Below, piece after piece: positions 60,221 to 64,000 of a stretch of DNA of 64,000 bases. The stretch covers positions 1 through 64,000 of the forward strand of contig JAYPQK010000012.1 of the NCBI GenBank assembly GCA_038131955.1. Reading direction: 5' to 3'. Position numbers and translations under genes: made by a program. This DNA comes from SHAN690 sp038131955 (GTDB lineage Bacteria > Bacteroidota > Bacteroidia > Flavobacteriales_G > Salibacteraceae). The notes below the pieces were generated by a model. It saw only the letters and a list, made by a program, of their open reading frames with translations, had not been told where the DNA came from and made no database searches. Each line of letters opens with the position of its first letter. Within the stretch, counting starts at the first letter, position 1.

Positions 60221-62269
60221 ATGAAAAGGATTCACATACTTATTTATCCGATGATCTTTGCCGGGATCATGGTGCAAGCCTGCGGAGGAGGAGAGAAACC
60301 GGCAGAAACCCCAACTACGGATACAGTAGCTGTTGAGGAAGACGACGCTGACTTTCAATACCTAGCGGAGCAATTCGCCGACCTGAAGCTGATTCGCTAT
60401 CGCATTCCCGGATGGGATAAGCTTACAACCAAGCAGAAGGAGTATGTCTACTTCCTCTACGAAGCGGGACTCAGTGGACGCGATATCATATGGGATCAGA
60501 ACTATCGCCATAACATTGAAATCCGTCACGCGTTGGAGACGATCATCAATAACTTCGGTGATGACAAGGATTCTGAGGATTGGAATAAGTTCTTGACCTA
60601 CGCCAAGCGCGTGTTCTTCGCGAATGGTATTCACCACCACTACAGCATGAGCAAGTTCAAGCCTGAGTTTATCCAGGAGTACTTCCAAACACTGTTGGAT
60701 GGCTCTGGAGCCACGCTGAGCGAAGAAGCCATGAAGGCCATCTTCGATCCTGCATTCGATGCGAAGAAGGTGAACTTGAATCCTGAATTGGGATTGGTGA
60801 AAGGATCTGCGGTGAACTTCTACAGCCCGGATATGACAGAGGCGGACGTTGACGCGTACTATGCGAAAGTGATCGATAAGAATGATCCACAGCCAATCAG
60901 CTATGGCTTGAACAGCAAGCTGGTGAAGGAGAATGGTGAGATCAAAGAATTGGTCTACAAAAGCGGTGGTCTTTACGGTCCAGCGATCGATAAGGTGGTC
61001 TACTGGCTCGATAAAGCGGCTGGTGCGGCTGAAAACCAAGCACAGGCAGATGCACTTAAGCTTTTGATCGAGTACTTCAAGACCGGTGACCTGAAGGTGT
61101 GGGATGAATACAACATTGCATGGGTAAAGGCTACCGAAGGTGATATCGACTACATCCAAGGTTTTGTAGAAGTGTACAATGATCCAAAAGGATATACCGG
61201 TTCTTACGAAAGCATCATCGAGATCACGGATTTCGACGCTTCTGAGCGAATGAAGGTGCTGATGGACAATGTGCAGTGGTTCGAAGACAATTCTTCGATC
61301 ATGGACGAGCACAAAAAGGAGAGCGTAGTAGGGGTGACCTACAAGGTGGTGAACGTAGCCGGCGAGGCGGGCGATGCTTCTCCATCCACTCCGATCGGTG
61401 TGAACCTTCCGAATGCCAACTGGATTCGTGCTACGCATGGTTCTAAGTCGGTGAGCTTGGGTAACATCGTTCAGGCCTATGCGGAAGCGGGTGGAAAAGG
61501 ATTCAATGAAGAATTCATCCGTACCGATGATTTGCGCGCACGTAGCGAAGAGCATGGCAAATTGGCTGGAAAGCTGCACACGGCATTGCATGAAGTGGTC
61601 GGACACGCCTCGGGAAAATTGAATCCTGGTATTGGAACTCCAAAGGAGACCTTGAAGAACTATGCGTCTACCTTGGAGGAAGGTCGTGCTGACTTGGTTG
61701 CCTTGTATTTCTTGCTCGATCCGAAGTTGGTAGAGCTGGGCTTGATGCCTTCACTCGAGGTGGGAAAAGCTGAGTATGATTCATACATCCGCAATGGAAT
61801 GATGCTTCAATTGCGTCGTATCGAGCCGGGAGCTGACATTGAGGAGTCGCACATGCGTAACCGTCAATTGGTGGCTTCTTGGGCGTATGAGAAAGGAATG
61901 GCCGACAACGTGATCGAGAAGAAGGTGATCGACGGCAAGACTTACTTTGAGGTGAACGATTACGAAAAGCTCCGTGAGTTGTTCGGAAAGCTCCTCCGCG
62001 AGATCCAGCGCATCAAGAGCGAGGGAGACTATGAAGCAGGTAAGGCACTCGTTGAGAACTATGGCGTAAAAGTGGACAAGGAACTTCACCAAGAAGTGCT
62101 CGACCGAGCTGCGAAGCTGGACAGCGCTCCTTATGGTGGATTCATCAACCCACGTCTGGTTCCGGTCATGGAAGGCGACAAGGTCGTTGACGTGAAAGTG
62201 GAATACCCAGAAGATTTCTTAGGCCAAATGCTAGAGTACGGCGAGAAGTACTCCTTCTTAGGAAACTAA
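60221..62269 (+). CDS. Dipeptidyl-peptidase III (M49) lipoprotein
   Basis: The 682-residue protein has the lipobox MVQAC and an M49 zinc peptidase domain. The rare HExxGH motif is seen in LHEVVGHASGKLN and the second zinc motif in LEEGRADLVALYF. DPP III removes dipeptides from short peptides. Being a lipoprotein, it should act in the periplasm or at the outer membrane, as in other Bacteroidota. Confidence 0.94.
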   Translation: MKRIHILIYPMIFAGIMVQACGGGEKPAETPTTDTVAVEEDDADFQYLAEQFADLKLIRYRIPGWDKLTTKQKEYVYFLYEAGLSGRDIIWDQNYRHNIEIRHALETIINNFGDDKDSEDWNKFLTYAKRVFFANGIHHHYSMSKFKPEFIQEYFQTLLDGSGATLSEEAMKAIFDPAFDAKKVNLNPELGLVKGSAVNFYSPDMTEADVDAYYAKVIDKNDPQPISYGLNSKLVKENGEIKELVYKSGGLYGPAIDKVVYWLDKAAGAAENQAQADALKLLIEYFKTGDLKVWDEYNIAWVKATEGDIDYIQGFVEVYNDPKGYTGSYESIIEITDFDASERMKVLMDNVQWFEDNSSIMDEHKKESVVGVTYKVVNVAGEAGDASPSTPIGVNLPNANWIRATHGSKSVSLGNIVQAYAEAGGKGFNEEFIRTDDLRARSEEHGKLAGKLHTALHEVVGHASGKLNPGIGTPKETLKNYASTLEEGRADLVALYFLLDPKLVELGLMPSLEVGKAEYDSYIRNGMMLQLRRIEPGADIEESHMRNRQLVASWAYEKGMADNVIEKKVIDGKTYFEVNDYEKLRELFGKLLREIQRIKSEGDYEAGKALVENYGVKVDKELHQEVLDRAAKLDSAPYGGFINPRLVPVMEGDKVVDVKVEYPEDFLGQMLEYGEKYSFLGN

Positions 62270-62299
62270 TCAGATCTTTTTCCTAGATCATATGAAAGG

Positions 62300-62325
62300 A
62301 AAGCGGCTCTCGGGCCGCTTTTTTA
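62300..62325 (+). terminator. Terminator after the DPP III gene
   Basis: AAGCGGC pairs perfectly with GCCGCTT around a 6-base loop, followed by six T. Confidence 0.88.
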
Positions 62326-62416
62326 ATGATCAATATTCAATGATCAATGGTCAATGAGCGCGTGTGTAATCAGGCTGGCTGCTCTATAGGAGCTTTCTAT
62401 TTTAACCGCAAAGAGA
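62325..62416. repeat. Long direct repeat, left copy
   Basis: The block reads TCAATATTCAATG-type units, then GTGTGTAATCAGGCTGGCTG, TAGGAGCTTTCTATTTTAAC and CGCAAAG. It is about 85-90% identical by eye to 63,173-63,258. The two copies flank the TonB-domain gene in direct orientation, about 850 bp apart. Confidence 0.8.
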
Positions 62417-62542
62417 GCCGCCCAGATCAATGTTCAATGATTAATACTCAATACTCATTGAATACTGAATAATTGATAATGAGTTGATTCACATCCCCCC
62501 AATCACAAATCAACCAGTCTCCAATCTCCAATCAACCAATCT
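62417..62542. repeat. Short-unit intergenic repeats
   Basis: Units of TCAATGATTAATACTCAATA and AATCTCCAATCAACCAATCT fill this gap. The latter resembles bases near 5,234-5,268. No gene is seen. Confidence 0.6.
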
Positions 62543-63076
62543 CTAATAATGAATAGTAATCAACCCTGTGGTCTCCAACGGCCCTGTGGGGTGCTCGGAG
62601 AATTGGGCGCCTTTGCAGGCAAATTCTGCTTTGGTGAGGAGGTATTCGTCGCTGGTGGTGCTTCCAGTGACGCCTGATTTGACCTTCATGACGGTTCCGG
62701 CTCGGTTCACAACTACTTCAACTACCACATTGCCGCGCTTTTGGGTTGCGTTGCTGAGTCGCGGTGCTAGGGTCATTTCGCGGTCTTTGATCTGATACTC
62801 TACGATGTAGCCGCCGTCTAGGCTTTTGATCTTCTTGGTGGGGGTGTCTTCCTTCAAAGAACCGTCGTAGGGCACGTATTCGTCAAAGAAGATGGAGCTT
62901 ACATCCCGCAAGCGGATCTCCTTGGGCTCGCGGTTGACGTAGATGGTGAGGATGTCGTCATTGAGCGCAATGACCACGCCTTTGACCTTATCGCCCGTTT
63001 TGAGAACTACGCTGTGCTGTGCGCTGAGTGCGCCAATGATGCCGAACAATGCGGCAGTGAGTATCCACTTCTTCAT
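62543..63076 (-). CDS. Secreted protein with TonB-like C-terminal domain
   Basis: The 177-residue protein has a signal peptide (ending GALSAQ). It has an N-terminal SH3-like beta segment (HSVVLKTGDKVKGVVIALND) and a C-terminal TonB-type domain (RGNVVVEVVVNRAGTVMKVK ending TTGLITIHY). Such proteins resemble energy-transducer TonB C-termini but lack the membrane anchor; the role is unknown. It is flanked by long direct repeats. Confidence 0.75.
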   Translation of the reverse strand: MKKWILTAALFGIIGALSAQHSVVLKTGDKVKGVVIALNDDILTIYVNREPKEIRLRDVSSIFFDEYVPYDGSLKEDTPTKKIKSLDGGYIVEYQIKDREMTLAPRLSNATQKRGNVVVEVVVNRAGTVMKVKSGVTGSTTSDEYLLTKAEFACKGAQFSEHPTGPLETTGLITIHY

Positions 63077-63525
63077 GATCCTTGATTGTGGCTCTAAATT
63101 CGGGATTGTCAGGGGGTGAGGAGCAGGCGGCTTGAGAATCTAGTCACGATGGGTTGTGGATAACGTGGTATCAATGATCAATATTCAATGTTCAATGAGG
63201 GTGTGTTTAATCTAGCTGGCTACTCCGTAGGAGCTTTCTATTTTAACCGCAAAGTTCACAGAGAAGGCGCGGAGAGCGCAAAGAGTGTCGTGTTTAATCC
63301 ACACAAGTGCTCCGAAGGAGGGGGTTAGGGGGTGGGTAGGTATTATGGTTCCAAGTCTCAAGTCTCAAGTTCCAGGTTCGAAGTTTTGGCCCGACTGAAT
63401 AGGAGGGTCACCCCTAGCGCCCGCCTGACTGGACGGGCAGGGAGTCGAGGGGCCAAAACGCGTGTATAGCTGTTCGCCCGAATCAACGAATTCCGAATCA
63501 ACGAGTACCGACGATTGAGCGAAGC
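63077..63525. repeat. Gene-free gap packed with repeats
   Basis: The right copy of the long direct repeat is at 63,173-63,258 and continues into a CGCAAAG element, 63,240-63,290 (TTAACCGCAAAGTTCACAGA, GAAGGCGCGGAGAGCGCAAA). CAAGTCT units lie at 63,353-63,381. A structured inverted repeat lies at 63,383-63,459 (GTTTTGGCCC against GGGCCAAAAC, inner GCCCG / CGGGC). CGAATCAACGA units lie at 63,479-63,510. I see no protein gene. Confidence 0.75.
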
Positions 63526-63999
63526 TCAATCATGCGTATCCAAATCCTGTCGATACATCGGAGGCACTTGGCGGAAGACAGTGTAGCGCTGCTTGGTGAA
63601 GAGGATGAACTCGTACTGGGTCATGCTCTTGAGCTGGGCGTCGTTGATGCCCATGAAGGTGATGAAGTCGTCGAACTCGTCTTCTTGTAGGTCGAAGATG
63701 TTGAAGTCGACGTATTTGGCGAAAAGTTCCTTGAGGAGGGCGCGTTTCTTGTCTTCGTTGATGATCTCGTATGCTCTGCGCTTCATGCGCTCCTTCTTCG
63801 ATACCTGCTGATACAGGTAGGTGAGGGGAGATGACATGGCATCTATACCGGTGATCATGTATTCGCGATCGTCGTAGCCTAGCGCGCGGATGTCCTCGCG
63901 GATCTCCTCCAGGTCGCGTTGTGGGAAGATCTCGACCGTGTTGAGCTGGACGCTGATGTTCTTCAAATAGACCTTAACGTTGTATACAGACTTCGGCTG
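63526..63999 (-). CDS. Uncharacterised protein, 5' end outside the window
   Basis: The minus-strand frame is open to the right edge (QPKSVYNVKVYLKNISVQLN at the edge), so the gene's start lies outside. The visible C-terminal 157 residues are soluble and charged, with a basic helix (KKERMKRRAYEIINEDKKRA) and an acidic stretch (DLQEDEFDDFITFMG). I do not recognise a family. A TTG at 63,966 is not a likely start, since coding continues upstream. Confidence 0.6.
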   Translation of the reverse strand, partial: QPKSVYNVKVYLKNISVQLNTVEIFPQRDLEEIREDIRALGYDDREYMITGIDAMSSPLTYLYQQVSKKERMKRRAYEIINEDKKRALLKELFAKYVDFNIFDLQEDEFDDFITFMGINDAQLKSMTQYEFILFTKQRYTVFRQVPPMYRQDLDTHD

Positions 64000-64000
64000 A

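Noticed and set aside
60362..61606. 414-residue frame opposite the DPP III gene
   Set aside because: It is a mirror frame of a conserved M49 peptidase with no family features of its own.

Overview
The window is a piece of chromosome from a member of the Bacteroidota, most likely a marine Flavobacteriales of the Cryomorphaceae/Schleiferiaceae type; the family placement is inference. Supporting signs are promoters of the TAnnTTTG type, almost no Shine-Dalgarno sequences, type IX secretion C-terminal domains, many small lipoproteins, a tRNA without encoded CCA, and the gene order sucD-fabG-VWA protein.

Region by region: 1-470 is the edge of a probable genomic island next to the 3' end of mnmE, with a partial HNH-like gene, a stub of a tyrosine recombinase and its repeat-rich control region. 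470-31,972 is mostly housekeeping and envelope genes: mnmE, sucD, fabG, a VWA membrane protein operon, rpsA, pyrR-pyrB, RNase Z, miaA, the CCA-adding enzyme, dapD, ruvX-def, the diadenylate cyclase cdaA, ahpC and a DASS transporter. An M48 protease gene in this part is dead: it has an in-frame stop and has lost its HExxH motif. 32,207-32,876 is a gene-free stretch bounded by two palindromes that are also inverted copies of each other. 34,944-40,643 is a small pectin or rhamnogalacturonan degradation locus (CBM9-like lipoprotein, GH28, GH78) without SusC/SusD. 41,241-42,795 is a histidine-rich, probably metal-related lipoprotein cluster. 42,936-45,334 holds two more genes cut by single in-frame stops (YitT family, coiled-coil lipoprotein) around tRNA-Pro(GGG) and a broken tRNA-Pro copy. 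45,340-54,246 returns to ordinary enzymes and membrane proteins.

The standout is 54,353-58,970, which reads as a relic integron cassette array. Four attC-like sites all face the same way. For three successive cassettes, the first bases of the cassette (the TTRRRY half of the core site) are the exact reverse complement of the R'' box that closes that same cassette. This is the expected signature of site-specific cassette insertion. In reading order on the minus strand the cassettes carry a di-heme-type lipoprotein, a proteorhodopsin (D-T-E proton-pump residues, Met at the spectral tuning site, retinal lysine), a DUF3050 heme-oxygenase-like protein, and an orphan RelB-like antitoxin with a truncated toxin. 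An IS3-family element with a 3-bp target duplication sits directly upstream of the rhodopsin, and a frameshifted tyrosine recombinase fragment lies at the upstream end.

59,177-64,000 holds trxB, a dipeptidyl-peptidase III lipoprotein, a TonB C-terminal-domain protein flanked by long direct repeats, and a gene that runs off the right edge. Intergenic gaps across the window are full of degenerate short-unit repeats and copies of a CGCAAAG-type element.
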